Part shown: positions 42,277 through 50,915 of the stretch, in pieces | Numbering within the stretch: position 1 is the first letter of the stretch | How the letters are laid out: every line of letters starts with the position of its first letter | Origin: Faecalibacterium prausnitzii | GTDB taxonomy: Bacteria; Bacillota; Clostridia; Oscillospirales; Ruminococcaceae | Reading direction: 5' to 3' | Length of the DNA stretch: 64,000 nt | Assembly: GCA_004558805.1 (NCBI GenBank) | Contig: SFDE01000003.1 | Location: forward strand, 62,001 to 126,000 | The notes under the pieces: model-generated | The model's database searches: none | Seen by the model: the letters and a program-made list of their open reading frames with translations, nothing else | Told to the model about the DNA's origin: nothing | Translations under genes and position numbers: made by a program

Positions 42277-43524
42277 TCAGCAGCCCATAAACTCCGGCAG
42301 AGGCTTGCCCTGCTTGCGCCACTGATGATACTCGGCGGTAGCGGCAAATTCCACATCACCGGCAGAGTTCAGCGCTGTTTCCACGGAATCCTGCACCACG
42401 CCGATGATAAAGCCCACGCCCACCATCTGCATGGCAATATCGTTGGAGATGCCAAACAGAGAACATGCCATGGGGATCAGCAGCAGGGAGCCGCCTGCCA
42501 CGCCGGAAGCACCGCAGGCACCCAGAGCACTCATGACACTGAGCACGATGGCAGCAGGCAGGGACACCTGAATGCCCAGAGTGTTTGCCGCTGCAAGGGT
42601 CATGATGGTAATGGTGATGGCGGCACCGTCCATGTTGATGGTGGCACCCAGCGGGATGGAGACGGAATACATATCCTTGTCCAGACCCAGCTTTTCACAC
42701 AGAGCCATATTCACCGGGATGTTGGCGGCGGAGCTGCGGGTGAAGAAGGCGGTGAGACCGGACTCCTTCAGGCAGCGGAACACCAGCGGGTAGGGGTTGC
42801 AGCCCAGATAGATGAACATGATAAAGGGGGAGACCACCAGTGCCATAAACAGCATGGTACCCACCAGCAGTGCCAGCAGCTTGCCGTACTGGGTAAAGAT
42901 CGCCAGACCGTTGCCGGAAACGTTGGTGTACACCAGACCCATGATGCCGAACGGGGCAAGGTTGATGATCCAGCGCACGATCTGGGACACCGCATCTGCG
43001 GTGTTTGCCATAAAAGTCTTGGTGCTCTCCGAGCCGATGCCCTTCATGGCAAAGCCGAACATGCACGCCCAGAACAGGATGCCGATGTAGTTGCCGTTCA
43101 TGATGGCGCTGACCGGATTTGCCACAAAGTTGGTCAGCAGGGTGCCCATCACCTCGCCCAGACCCTGGGGGATCACATCAGACTGTGCGGCGTCTGCCAG
43201 CACCACGGTGACCGGGAACATAAAGCTGGTGACCGCTGCGATCGCCGCCGCAAGGAAGGTGGTGAGCATGTACAGCCAGATCACCGTGCCAAACCGGCGA
43301 TCCAGCCGGGAAGATCCCTGTGCCAGTGCGCTTGCCACAATGACGAACACCAGCACCGGGGCAATGCCCTTCAGCGCTCCTACAAACAGGTTGCCCAGCT
43401 CCGACACCCAGCCTGCACCGGGGAATGCCAGTGCCAGCACGGCGCCGACTACCAGACCCACCAGAATGCGCAGGATCAGGCTGACGCTGTTGTACTTTGC
43501 CACAACTGCTTTTAAAGCCTTCAT
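42277..43524 (-). CDS. sstT: Serine/threonine:sodium symporter (SstT, DAACS family)
   Basis: A 415-residue glutamate-transporter-fold protein with the family motifs: LVGLVVGAVLALAFPGAGWVSELGNLFVGALKGIAPVLVFVIVASALAQ, the Ser-rich hairpin FFTRSSAANIPVNM, and the Na/substrate motif SIPLGATINMDGAAITI. Also ALGACGASGVAGGSLLLIP. The SSAANIPVN form is typical of SstT rather than DctA or GltP. Start 43524 has GAGGAGTG. A TATAAT -10 lies at 43600-43605. A short GTACGC/GCGTAC hairpin (about 43550-43567) is present in the leader. Confidence 0.93.
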   Translation of the reverse strand: MKALKAVVAKYNSVSLILRILVGLVVGAVLALAFPGAGWVSELGNLFVGALKGIAPVLVFVIVASALAQGSSRLDRRFGTVIWLYMLTTFLAAAIAAVTSFMFPVTVVLADAAQSDVIPQGLGEVMGTLLTNFVANPVSAIMNGNYIGILFWACMFGFAMKGIGSESTKTFMANTADAVSQIVRWIINLAPFGIMGLVYTNVSGNGLAIFTQYGKLLALLVGTMLFMALVVSPFIMFIYLGCNPYPLVFRCLKESGLTAFFTRSSAANIPVNMALCEKLGLDKDMYSVSIPLGATINMDGAAITITIMTLAAANTLGIQVSLPAAIVLSVMSALGACGASGVAGGSLLLIPMACSLFGISNDIAMQMVGVGFIIGVVQDSVETALNSAGDVEFAATAEYHQWRKQGKPLPEFMGC

Positions 43525-43690
43525 GATATAATAACACTCCTCTAGCATTGTACGCCCACTGCGTACATTTTTCCTGTTTCTTACTCGAGAACAGGTGTCA
43601 TTATAGCACACACGGCAGGAAAATAAAAGTGTTTTCAGCCTTTTTCTGCCTGCAAAACGGTCTTTTTGTGTAATTTTACCAGAAGCCCTT

Positions 43691-43723
43691 CCAAAACTGT
43701 GTCTGTCACGAATACAGTTTTGG
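43691..43723. repeat. Perfect inverted repeat CCAAAACTGT...ACAGTTTTGG
   Basis: 10-bp arms (43691-43700, 43714-43723) with a 13-nt loop lie between sstT and the GNAT gene, next to another terminator. It may be a second terminator or a scar. Confidence 0.5.
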
Positions 43724-43736
43724 CTTTTGGAACAAA

Positions 43737-43765
43737 AAACGCCCGCCCCGGCGGGGCAGGCGTTT
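43737..43765 (-). terminator. Terminator of the GNAT gene
   Basis: AAACGCC-GCCCC region pairs with GGGGC-GGCGTTT, followed on the minus strand by TTTTTTG. Confidence 0.82.
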
Positions 43766-43779
43766 GGTGCTTTTAAGGT

Positions 43780-44283
43780 TTACTCCAGCGGCTGGGTCAG
43801 CGCCATCTTCTGGTAGGCGATACGGGGAGTGCCGTCCGCCACATGGATGATGCCGCAGCGGGTAAAGCCATTCTTTTCCAGCATATGCTGCATGATTTTG
43901 TTGTCGGCGTGGGTATCCGCCCGCAGGGTCTCGCAGTGCTCCAGACACCACTGGAACACCTCGGTGGACACCCCGCTGCGCCTGCCTGCAGAGGCAAGGC
44001 GGTGGACGGTGCCGTAGGGCAGGGTATCATTGAGCCAGCTGCCCTCTTCGATCACCGCATAGGTTGGGTCCGGACCCAGAATAAAGGCAAACACCGCTTC
44101 CAGCTCCCCGTTGACCACATACACAAACAACCGGTTGGAGTCGATATCCTCCTCCAGCATCTGCCGGGAAGGATAATTTTCTCCCCACTGTGTGGGATTG
44201 CCCGACTCTGCCATCAGCCTGCGGGCACGGGCATAAATTTCCATGATCCGGTCCAGATCGGACCGCACTGCTCCACGAAACAT
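43780..44283 (-). CDS. GNAT-family N-acetyltransferase
   Basis: A 167-residue GNAT protein: MFRGAVRSDLDRIMEIYARARRLMAESGNPTQWGENYPS, VVNGELEAVFAFILG, VHRLASAGRRSGVSTEVFQWCLEHCETLRADTHADNKIMQHMLEKNGFTRCGIIHV. The acetyl-CoA loop is atypical (GRRSGVST in place of Q/RxxGxG/A), but the segment THADNKIMQHMLEKNGF is characteristic. Acceptor unknown. Start 44283, GAGGGTGG upstream. Confidence 0.85.
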   Translation of the reverse strand: MFRGAVRSDLDRIMEIYARARRLMAESGNPTQWGENYPSRQMLEEDIDSNRLFVYVVNGELEAVFAFILGPDPTYAVIEEGSWLNDTLPYGTVHRLASAGRRSGVSTEVFQWCLEHCETLRADTHADNKIMQHMLEKNGFTRCGIIHVADGTPRIAYQKMALTQPLE

Positions 44284-44391
44284 CCTGATTCCACCCTCTT
44301 TTTGATTTGATCCGCAGCGTCCTGCGCTGCGTTGCCATAGGGGTATTATACTACAAATTGCCATAAAAGACCAGTTTTTTGACACCTCTGA

Positions 44392-44432
44392 CAAAAAAAC
44401 AGGACACAGCGCCGCTTTTGCACTGTGTCCTG
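44392..44432 (-). terminator. Terminator of the small AraC gene
   Basis: AGGACACAG (44401-44409) pairs with CTGTGTCCT (44423-44431), followed on the minus strand by GTTTTTTT. Confidence 0.85.
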
Positions 44433-44447
44433 CTGCCGGTCGCTCCC

Positions 44448-44834
44448 TTATGCTCTGGGGCGGCTGCGGGCGGTGCGCACCTGCCGGTACTCCCGGGGGC
44501 TCACCCCGTAGCGCTCGTGGAACAGGCGGTAGAAGTAGCTGGTGTTCTCGTAGCCCACCATGCTGATGATCTGCTGGATGTTCATATCGCTGCGGCGCAG
44601 CAGCCGTGCCGCAGTTTCCATGCGATGCTTCTGCAAAAGCTCCTTGTAGGTACGCCCGGTCTGGGCACGGACGCACTCGCTGACATACGCCAGCGACACT
44701 CCGTAGGCACGTGCCACGTTGGACAGGCTCGCCTCCCGGTAGTTCTGGGTGATCTCATGCAATGCCGCCTGCACCAGCGCCTCCCGGCTCACCGTCTCAG
44801 TGCGTGGTTCCAGCGGAAACCGATTCTGTGTCAT
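44448..44834 (-). CDS. Minimal AraC-family DNA-binding protein
   Basis: A 128-residue protein that is essentially just the AraC double HTH: LHEITQNYREASLSNVARAYGVSLAYVSECVRAQTGRTYKELLQKHRMETAARLLRRSDMNIQQIISMVGYENTSYFYRLFHERYGVSPREYRQ, with about 25 residues in front and no sensor domain. Most AraC proteins are 250-300 residues. Start 44834 is chosen for ACGGAGGAAA; an ATG at 44897 lacks a site. Target and signal unknown. It could be constitutive or act with a partner protein. Confidence 0.82.
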   Translation of the reverse strand: MTQNRFPLEPRTETVSREALVQAALHEITQNYREASLSNVARAYGVSLAYVSECVRAQTGRTYKELLQKHRMETAARLLRRSDMNIQQIISMVGYENTSYFYRLFHERYGVSPREYRQVRTARSRPRA

Positions 44835-45000
44835 GGATATTTCCTCCGTAAGGGTGCGGCGGACGGGGGACAGGGGGATGTCGGACATCCGCCGCACGGG
44901 ACTTTCCGATCCCTTCCCGGGACCTGTATATCCTGTATACGAAATACAGATCCCTATAATTGCAGGAAACTAAAAAATTTTTAATTATTTTTCGTCTTAC

Positions 45001-45041
45001 GGAAAAAGGCTGCCCGGCACATTGCCAAGGCAGCCTTTTCC
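45001..45041 (-). terminator. Terminator of the pst-phoU operon
   Basis: AAAAGGCTGCC (45004-45014) pairs with GGCAGCCTTTT (45029-45039), followed on the minus strand by TTCCGT and a T-rich stretch. Confidence 0.85.
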
Positions 45042-45091
45042 GAGAAGAAAATAAGGAAAACACGAACCCCAGAAGGGAAAGTGAGAAAAGC

Positions 45092-45760
45092 TCAGAACAT
45101 ATTTTCGTCCTTATACCGTCCACTCCGCACGAACTGGACCCACTCCGCCACATTCACGGCGTGGTCTCCGATGCGTTCCAGATATTTAATGACCATCAGC
45201 AGGTCCAGCGCTGCATCCACCTTGCCGGGGTCTGCGGCGATCTCCTGCGCCAGAGTGTGCTTGATGGCGTTGAAGTCGTCATCCACCTCATCGTCTGCGG
45301 CGATCACCTGCCGGGCAGCGTTCTCGTCCTCGGCGGTAAGGGCAGCAAGGGCGTCCAGGATCATCTGGTGTGCCTTTCTGCCCATGGCGATCGCCTGACT
45401 CACCGCCGGGTCTCCCTCTTTGCGCACAGTGACCAGATGGGGGATGATCTCTGCAATGTCGGAGGCATGGTCTCCGATGCGCTCGATGTCGGTGACCACC
45501 TTCATGGCGGTGGAGATGCGGCGCAGATCTCCTGCCACCGGCTGCTGCCGCAGCAGCAGGGTCATGCAGCGGTGCTCAATGTCCCGCTCCATGTTGTTGA
45601 TACGACCGTCCCCTTTGACGATATCACGGGCGGCATCAGCGTCGGCAACACAGAGTGCTTCCAGCGCAGCTTCCACAGCGTCGGCGCAGGTCTGCCCCAT
45701 GTGGGTCAGTGCGCTTTTCAGCGCCTCCAGATCGATGTCGTATTGTTTGCGGATGCTCAT
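45092..45760 (-). CDS. phoU: Phosphate transport regulator PhoU
   Basis: A 222-residue protein with two PhoU three-helix repeats: YDIDLEALKSALTHMGQTCADAVEAALEAL, INNMERDIEHRCMTLLLRQQPVAGDLRRISTAMKVVTDIERIGDHASDIAEI, and in the second half VDDDFNAIKHTLAQEI, LLMVIKYLERIGDHAVNVAEWVQF. The repeated (D/E)RIGDHA metal-site motifs are diagnostic. It damps Pst uptake and signals to PhoR. PhoB/PhoR are not in the window. Last gene of the pst operon, 14 bp after pstB. Confidence 0.96.
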   Translation of the reverse strand: MSIRKQYDIDLEALKSALTHMGQTCADAVEAALEALCVADADAARDIVKGDGRINNMERDIEHRCMTLLLRQQPVAGDLRRISTAMKVVTDIERIGDHASDIAEIIPHLVTVRKEGDPAVSQAIAMGRKAHQMILDALAALTAEDENAARQVIAADDEVDDDFNAIKHTLAQEIAADPGKVDAALDLLMVIKYLERIGDHAVNVAEWVQFVRSGRYKDENMF

Positions 45761-45774
45761 TGTCGTTTCCTCCT

Positions 45775-46554
45775 TTAGCCGAACCGTCCGGAAATGTAAT
45801 CCTCGGTGCGTTTGTCCCGGGGTGCACTGAAGATCTTTGCCGTCTCGTCCACTTCCACCAGTTCGCCCAGCAGGAAAAAGGCGGTGCGGTTGCTGATACG
45901 TGCCGCCTGCTGCATATTATGGGTGACGATGACCACGGTGTAGTTCTTTTTCAGCTCGCTCATAAGCTCCTCCACCTTCATGGTGGAACCGGGGTCCAGA
46001 GCGCTGGTGGGCTCATCCATCAGCAGCACCTCCGGCTTTACCGCAAGGGCACGGGCGATGCACAGACGCTGCTGCTGTCCGCCGGAAAGTCCCAGTGCAC
46101 TCTTTTTGAGCCGGTCCTTCACCTCGTCCCACAGGGCTGCCCCCCGCAGGGAGCTTTCCACCAGTTCATCCAGCTCCGCCTTGCTGCGGACGCCGTGGAG
46201 GCGGGGACCATAGGTGATGTTCTCGTAGATGCTCATGGGGAAAGGGTTTGCCTTCTGGAACACCATGCCCACCCGGCGGCGCAGATCGGTCAGCTCCATT
46301 TCCCGGGCAAAGATATCCTCACCCCGCAGCCGCACATCACCCTCGATTCGCACCCCCGGCACAAGATCGTTCATGCGGTTCAAAGTCTTTAAAAAGGTGG
46401 ACTTGCCGCAGCCGGAAGGTCCGATGAGAGCAGTGATCTCTTTTTCGCCCACATCCAGCGAGATATTTTTCAGTGCCTTGAAATCTCCGTACCAGAGATT
46501 CAGATCTTTTGCCGAAATCACCGGCACATTCGTGTTTTCCATAGAATACCTCAT
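45775..46554 (-). CDS. pstB: Phosphate ABC transporter ATP-binding protein
   Basis: A 259-residue ABC ATPase: Walker [11 protein letters not shown]-loop [19 protein letters not shown], signature LSGGQQQRL, Walker [15 protein letters not shown]-loop [18 protein letters not shown]. The PstB-typical [16 protein letters not shown] and KANPFP text identify it. Start 46554 is chosen for AAGGGGTC; an alternative ATG (MENTN) at 46542 has a weaker site. It is separated from pstA by a 168-bp gap that contains a repeat element. Confidence 0.96.
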   Translation of the reverse strand: MRYSMENTNVPVISAKDLNLWYGDFKALKNISLDVGEKEITALIGPSGCGKSTFLKTLNRMNDLVPGVRIEGDVRLRGEDIFAREMELTDLRRRVGMVFQKANPFPMSIYENITYGPRLHGVRSKAELDELVESSLRGAALWDEVKDRLKKSALGLSGGQQQRLCIARALAVKPEVLLMDEPTSALDPGSTMKVEELMSELKKNYTVVIVTHNMQQAARISNRTAFFLLGELVEVDETAKIFSAPRDKRTEDYISGRFG

Positions 46555-46604
46555 ATTGTGACCCCTTAGCCGGAGCCGTTGCTTATCTATTGATCTTGCC
46601 GCTT

Positions 46605-46660
46605 CCTCTAAAGGCTTCCCCCGGTCGGGGGAAATCTGTCCCCAAGGGGTGAAGGCTTTT
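46605..46660. repeat. Intergenic palindromic repeat inside the pst operon (copy 2)
   Basis: AAGGCTTCCCC(C)GGTCGGGGGAA (about 46611-46633) is almost identical to part of the element in the his operon (31253-31275). A CCCC/GGGG hairpin and GAAGGCTTTTGCGG follow. It lies between pstA and pstB. Confidence 0.7.
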
Positions 46661-46722
46661 GCGGAGTATCCGCAACCACTCATAGCTCACACGGCATCCC
46701 TGTGGGGTTTCTCCTTCTCTTT

Positions 46723-47580
46723 TTACTGCTTCTGCTTCCGTTTCGTTTTTGCCAGCCGTGCCGCCAGATTGATGACCAGCACCAGAATCAGCAGCACCGC
46801 ACCGATGCCCCAAGCGGAGGAAAAGTCGCCGTCCTCAAAGGCACGCAGGTACAACAGCACCGACAGGGTGGCACCGTTGGAAGTGTATGCCTTAACGATG
46901 CCTTTGGCGATGACTTCCGCCGCACCGGCGGTGAACAGCAGGGCGGCGCTTTCGCCTACGATGCGTCCCACTGCAAGGATACAGCCGGTGACGATGCCGT
47001 CGATGCTGCAGGGCAGCACGATGGTGCGGATGATGTGCCACTTGCCGGCACCCAGACCCATGGCACCCTCCCGGTAGCCCTGAGGCACCGTTTTGAGGGA
47101 TTCCTGGGTGGTGCGGATGATGGTGGGCAGGTTCATCACCACCAGCGTCAGGCTGCCGGACAACAGACAGGTCTGGAAGCCCAGCGCCTGACTGAACACC
47201 AGCATACCCACCAGACCATAGATGATACTGGGGATGCCCGCAAGGGTCTCGTTGGTAAACTCGATGATCTCAATGAGCCGCCGGTTGGTGGCATACTCGG
47301 TCAGGTAGACTGCCGCACCCACCCCCAGCGGCAATACGATAAGTAATGTCAGCAGAATGACATACAAGGTGTTGAGGATGGCAGGCAGGATGCCGTCGGT
47401 CTTTTTCAGCACACTGGCGGTGGTGGAAAGAAATTTCCAGCTGATGTGGGGGATACCCCGCACCAGCACCAGTGCGATGATACCGGTCACCAGCAGGATC
47501 ACCAGCACCGCCGCCGCCCACACCAGTGCGTTCATCACCCGGTTCCATGCCCGGCGGGAGGGCGAAAAGCTCTTAGTCAT
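46723..47580 (-). CDS. pstA: Phosphate ABC transporter permease PstA
   Basis: A 285-residue, six-helix permease. The PstA domain shows HISWKFLSTTASVLKKTDGILPAILNTLYVILLTLLIVLPLGVGAAVYLTEYA, IIEFTNETLAGIPSIIYGLVGMLVF, and the EAA loop REGAMGLGAGKWHIIRTIVLP. With PstC it forms the membrane channel for phosphate. It overlaps pstC by 8 bp. Start 47580. Confidence 0.96.
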   Translation of the reverse strand: MTKSFSPSRRAWNRVMNALVWAAAVLVILLVTGIIALVLVRGIPHISWKFLSTTASVLKKTDGILPAILNTLYVILLTLLIVLPLGVGAAVYLTEYATNRRLIEIIEFTNETLAGIPSIIYGLVGMLVFSQALGFQTCLLSGSLTLVVMNLPTIIRTTQESLKTVPQGYREGAMGLGAGKWHIIRTIVLPCSIDGIVTGCILAVGRIVGESAALLFTAGAAEVIAKGIVKAYTSNGATLSVLLYLRAFEDGDFSSAWGIGAVLLILVLVINLAARLAKTKRKQKQ

Positions 47581-48487
47581 TCCGGTCTCCTCCCTTCAGC
47601 ACCACATTCAGCACCACGTTGATGATCATGATAAAGACAAACAGCACCAGCGCAATGCTGAACAGTGCCTGCCGCTGCAAGCCGCTGGCATAGCTCATCT
47701 CTTTAGCGATGGCAGTGGTCAGGAAGGTGACGCTGCGGAACAGGCTGTCCGGCATGTTGGGGCTGTTGCCTGCCACCATCATCACCGCCATTGCCTCGCC
47801 AATGGCACGACCGATGCCCAGCACGATGCCTGCGGCAATGCCGCTTTTGGCGGCGGGGATGCTGATCTTGAACCATGTTTCGGTATCGGTGGCACCCAGT
47901 GCCAGACTGCCCTGCTCATACTCCGGGGGCACCGCATTCAGCGCCGTCACCGACACCGACACGATGCTGGGCAGGATCATGATGGACAGCACCACGATGG
48001 CGCTGAGCAGGCAGGCACCGGACGCCTTGCCAAAGGTCTTTGCCACCGCAGGCACCAGCACCTGCATACCCAGCAGACCAAACACCACGCTGGGGATGCC
48101 GGACAGCAGCTCGATGGCGGTGACCACCACCGTGCGCACCTTGGGATCTGCTGCCTTGGACAGGAACACGGCGGTAAGCAGTCCCACCGGCACGCCGATG
48201 AGGGACGCTCCCAGAGTGCCGTAGATGCTGGAAAGGATGAAGGGCAGGATGCCAAACAGCGGTTCTGCCGCCGTGGACGCCCACTTGCTGCCAAAGAGGA
48301 AGGAGAACAGCCCGATCTTGCGGATCGCCGGAACACCGGAGATCACCATATACACCGAGATGAGCACCACACAGCCCACCGCCAGCATACCGCACAGAAA
48401 GAAGAGGAAATTCATGATGGCTTCTAGCCAGTCGGCGGGGGTACGGGGCAGACGGACCCGGCGGGAGGAAAAAGTATTCTTCGTCAT
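47573..48487 (-). CDS. pstC: Phosphate ABC transporter permease PstC
   Basis: A 304-residue, six-helix permease: GLFSFLFGSKWASTAAEPLFGILPFILSSIYGTLGASLIGVPVGLLTAVFLSKAA, ELLSGIPSVVFGLLGMQVLVP and the EAA loop YEQGSLALGATDTETWFKISIPAAKSGIAAGIVLGIGRAIGEAMAVMMVAGN. It pairs with PstA. Reading overlap of 8 bp with pstA indicates coupled translation. It follows pstS by about 100 bp. Confidence 0.96.
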   Translation of the reverse strand: MTKNTFSSRRVRLPRTPADWLEAIMNFLFFLCGMLAVGCVVLISVYMVISGVPAIRKIGLFSFLFGSKWASTAAEPLFGILPFILSSIYGTLGASLIGVPVGLLTAVFLSKAADPKVRTVVVTAIELLSGIPSVVFGLLGMQVLVPAVAKTFGKASGACLLSAIVVLSIMILPSIVSVSVTALNAVPPEYEQGSLALGATDTETWFKISIPAAKSGIAAGIVLGIGRAIGEAMAVMMVAGNSPNMPDSLFRSVTFLTTAIAKEMSYASGLQRQALFSIALVLFVFIMIINVVLNVVLKGGDRND

Positions 48488-48586
48488 AAAACTATGCCTT
48501 TCAGCAAAACCGCGCCGTCCCGTGCCATTCAGAGGCAGGGCAGCGCGGCAGTTGATTCTGCTTGGTTCTCCCAGAAGGAGAAAAGT

Positions 48587-49477
48587 TTACTCGTTCATCG
48601 GCACGGCGCCTGCGGTGCGGATCAGGTCTGCAGCGTCCTTGCTGGTGGCAAAGTCGAAGAACGCCTGTGCCTGCTCAGACAGGGTGACGCTCTTGTTGGT
48701 GACGAACACAAAGGGGCGCTGGATCTTGTAGCTGCCGTCCTTGACCGTATCCTCACTGCACTCCACGCCTTCCACGGTGACCATTGCCACGGTGTCGCCC
48801 ACAGCGGACAGGGAAGCGTAGCCGATCGCCAGAGGGTTAGCCTCCACAGCGCTGATGACAGCGCCGGTGGCGGTCAGCTCCTGGGCATACTTGCAGCTGT
48901 CCTTCACGTCCACGATGCTCTCAAAACCGTCACGGGTGCCGGAGCCGGCTTCACGACCGATGAGCACGATCTCGCCGTCCTCACCGCCCACATCCTTCCA
49001 GTTGGTGATCTCGCCGGTGAACATCTGCTTCAGTTGGTCCACAGACAGGTCTGCCACCTTGCTGTCCTTGCTGACGATGATGGCGATGCCGTCCAGAGCC
49101 ACGGTGGTGCCGTCCACATCGTTCTTTTCCTCATCCTTCAGAGCACGGGAAGAAAGACCGACATCCAGCGTCTTGTCGGTGGCACCGGTGATGCCTGCGC
49201 CGGAACCGGTGGGGTCATAGCTGACGGTGACGCCCGGCTCCACCTCAGCAAAGCCCTCGGTGAGAGCGGCAATGACGTTCTTCATGGAAGTGGAACCGCC
49301 GGTAGCAACGTTGCCGGATAGGGTGCCTGCAGCCTGCGCTGCGGAAGAAGCGGTGGACTCTGCAGTAGAAGCTGCGGTAGAGGCAGAGGATGCTGCGCCG
49401 CCGCAGGCGGTGAGGGCAGCGGCAGCAGCAACTGCGCCGCAGGCGGTGATAAAGGAACGACGAGTGATCTTTTTCAT
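48587..49477 (-). CDS. pstS: Phosphate-binding lipoprotein PstS
   Basis: A 296-residue ABC solute-binding lipoprotein. Signal MKKITRRSFITACGAVAAAAALTAC has a twin arginine plus a lipobox. Mature motifs are VATGGSTSMKNVIAALTEGF, VSYDPTGSGAGITGATDKTLDVGLSSRALKDEE, IAIIVSKDSKVADLSVDQLKQMFTGEITNWKDVGG and VLIGREAGSGTRDGFESI, the phosphate-binding loops of PstS. Start 49477 has GGAGGAAATA. First gene of pstSCAB-phoU. I see no convincing paired Pho box upstream. Confidence 0.95.
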   Translation of the reverse strand: MKKITRRSFITACGAVAAAAALTACGGAASSASTAASTAESTASSAAQAAGTLSGNVATGGSTSMKNVIAALTEGFAEVEPGVTVSYDPTGSGAGITGATDKTLDVGLSSRALKDEEKNDVDGTTVALDGIAIIVSKDSKVADLSVDQLKQMFTGEITNWKDVGGEDGEIVLIGREAGSGTRDGFESIVDVKDSCKYAQELTATGAVISAVEANPLAIGYASLSAVGDTVAMVTVEGVECSEDTVKDGSYKIQRPFVFVTNKSVTLSEQAQAFFDFATSKDAADLIRTAGAVPMNE

Positions 49478-49659
49478 AATTATTTCCTCCAGACTTACGC
49501 CGGACCCCCGTCCGGCAACCTGTATATGTGTTTTCCTTGGGAACGGCTCTATTGTATCCCTCCCCGCCTGCTGCTGCCACCATGGACGTGCAAAAGATGC
49601 GTAAAACTTTGTGCACATTGCCAGCCCCAATGTAAAGAACAGGTAATGCAGCGCAAAAC

Positions 49660-49706
49660 AAAACGCCGCCGGGCACTCCTGTTTCCAAGAGTGCCCGGCG
49701 GCAAAA
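49660..49706. terminator. Terminator downstream of the 49720 lipoprotein gene
   Basis: 14-bp stem GCCGCCGGGCACTC (49665-49678) against GAGTGCCCGGCGGC (49689-49702), flanked by A/T runs on both sides. Confidence 0.88.
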
Positions 49707-49719
49707 TGTTGTCCGAATC

Positions 49720-50196
49720 TTATTCCTTGCTGGGGGTAACAGTTTTTCCATCGTAACGGAATACGGCAGTTTGACCATGATAAGCCACCCGCAGGATGAA
49801 CGTACCATCGCTGCATTCTGCAGGAACCCCTTTTTCACTTTCCAGACAGAACTCCTTCGAACTGCGATATTCCTTATAACTATTCGGCTCCACTGTCAGT
49901 TTGTTGCAAGCAAATTTCAGTGGATACTCATTATTTTCCATATCCGTAACGGTGCCAGCAATATCTTCCGGCTCCAATATTACCTGCTCGACGGTATCAT
50001 TCTGAATCGCGAACAGCGGACAATAGGACACAGCATGGTCGCTGTCAACGGTTATAGTTGGAGCTTCGCACATAAACACCACTCCGTCGATCGTCACCTT
50101 CGGACGGTCATTCATCCCTCCGCAGCCGGTCAAAGCCCCTGCGGCGGTCAGCACCAGTGCCCCGGCGCTCAGTTTCATAAAGGTTCTGCGATCCAT
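49720..50196 (-). CDS. Twin-arginine-type small lipoprotein
   Basis: A 158-residue lipoprotein with signal MDRRTFMKLSAGALVLTAAGALTGC. The mature part (KVTIDGVVFMCEAPTITVDSDHAVSYCPLFAIQNDTVEQVILEPEDIAGTV...PLKFACNKLTVEPNSYKEYRSSKEF) looks like an immunoglobulin-like beta sandwich with two cysteine pairs possible. AT content is higher than in the neighbouring pst genes. It follows another RR lipoprotein (50233) by 36 bp, so the two form an operon. Function unknown. Confidence 0.7.
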   Translation of the reverse strand: MDRRTFMKLSAGALVLTAAGALTGCGGMNDRPKVTIDGVVFMCEAPTITVDSDHAVSYCPLFAIQNDTVEQVILEPEDIAGTVTDMENNEYPLKFACNKLTVEPNSYKEYRSSKEFCLESEKGVPAECSDGTFILRVAYHGQTAVFRYDGKTVTPSKE

Positions 50197-50232
50197 CCTT
50201 TTTACACTCCTTCCGGTGCCTTTTATCCCGCT

Positions 50233-50769
50233 TTATTTCTTCAGGACAAAGGTTTTTGTGGTATAGTCCAGTGTGTAGGTCTCCTTGACGTCCATGCCGC
50301 CGATCACCACACAGACCTCCGCCTTTTTGTCGGCGATCTTCTGATACAGTGCCCGGTCCGTCATCTTAAAGTTCAGGTAACCGCTGCGGGACTCCCAACC
50401 CATACCAAACGTCACCACCCCGCTGTCCTTGGACGGAAGGTCTCCCGCTGCGCCGGTGCCATCCATCAGAGGCTGGGTCTGTCCGTCAACGGTCATCCGG
50501 AAGTTCTGCTTGCACTGAAACTTCCAGCCATCCTTGTCCAGATTTTTCAGATACACCTTCACCTTAAATTCTGCCCACCAGGGGGTGGTGGAATTCAGCG
50601 AGCTGGGATGCTCCGCCGTATCCCAGCCCACCACTTTAGCGGTATATCCGCCAAAATCGGTGTCGGTCCCCGCATCCCCGCAGCCGGTAAGCATACCGGA
50701 CATGGAGACCGCCACTACGGCAGCAGCTGTGGTTTTCAGAAATGTACGACGATCCATTTTTGCAGTCAT
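50233..50769 (-). CDS. Twin-arginine-type lipoprotein
   Basis: A 178-residue lipoprotein with signal MTAKMDRRTFLKTTAAAVVAVSMSGMLTGC. Mature part: YTAKVVGWDTAEHPSSLNSTTPWWAEFKVKVYLKNLDKDGWKFQCKQNFRMTVDGQTQPLMDG and VTFGMGWESRSGYLNFKMTDRALYQKIADKKAEVCVVIGG, consistent with a beta-sandwich of the same general size as the 17198, 20484 and 21261 proteins. Function unknown. Start 50769 with GGAGGGCATC upstream; the internal ATG at 50757 is possible. Confidence 0.7.
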   Translation of the reverse strand: MTAKMDRRTFLKTTAAAVVAVSMSGMLTGCGDAGTDTDFGGYTAKVVGWDTAEHPSSLNSTTPWWAEFKVKVYLKNLDKDGWKFQCKQNFRMTVDGQTQPLMDGTGAAGDLPSKDSGVVTFGMGWESRSGYLNFKMTDRALYQKIADKKAEVCVVIGGMDVKETYTLDYTTKTFVLKK

Positions 50770-50866
50770 AACGATGCCCTCCTAAAAAATCTCTGCAGCC
50801 AGAGATACTATCCTATTCTAAGCGTACCACATTTTACCGGATAGTCAACCACAAAGCGGCAAAAAA

Positions 50867-50897
50867 GCCCCCTGTGCACAAAAAATACACAGAGGGT
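50867..50897 (-). terminator. Terminator of the GNAT gene at 50916
   Basis: Imperfect stem CCCCCTGTGCA against TACACAGAGGG with an A-rich loop, and GCTTTTTTG following on the minus strand. Confidence 0.6.
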
Positions 50898-50915
50898 CCT
50901 GTTTGCCGGTCCGGC

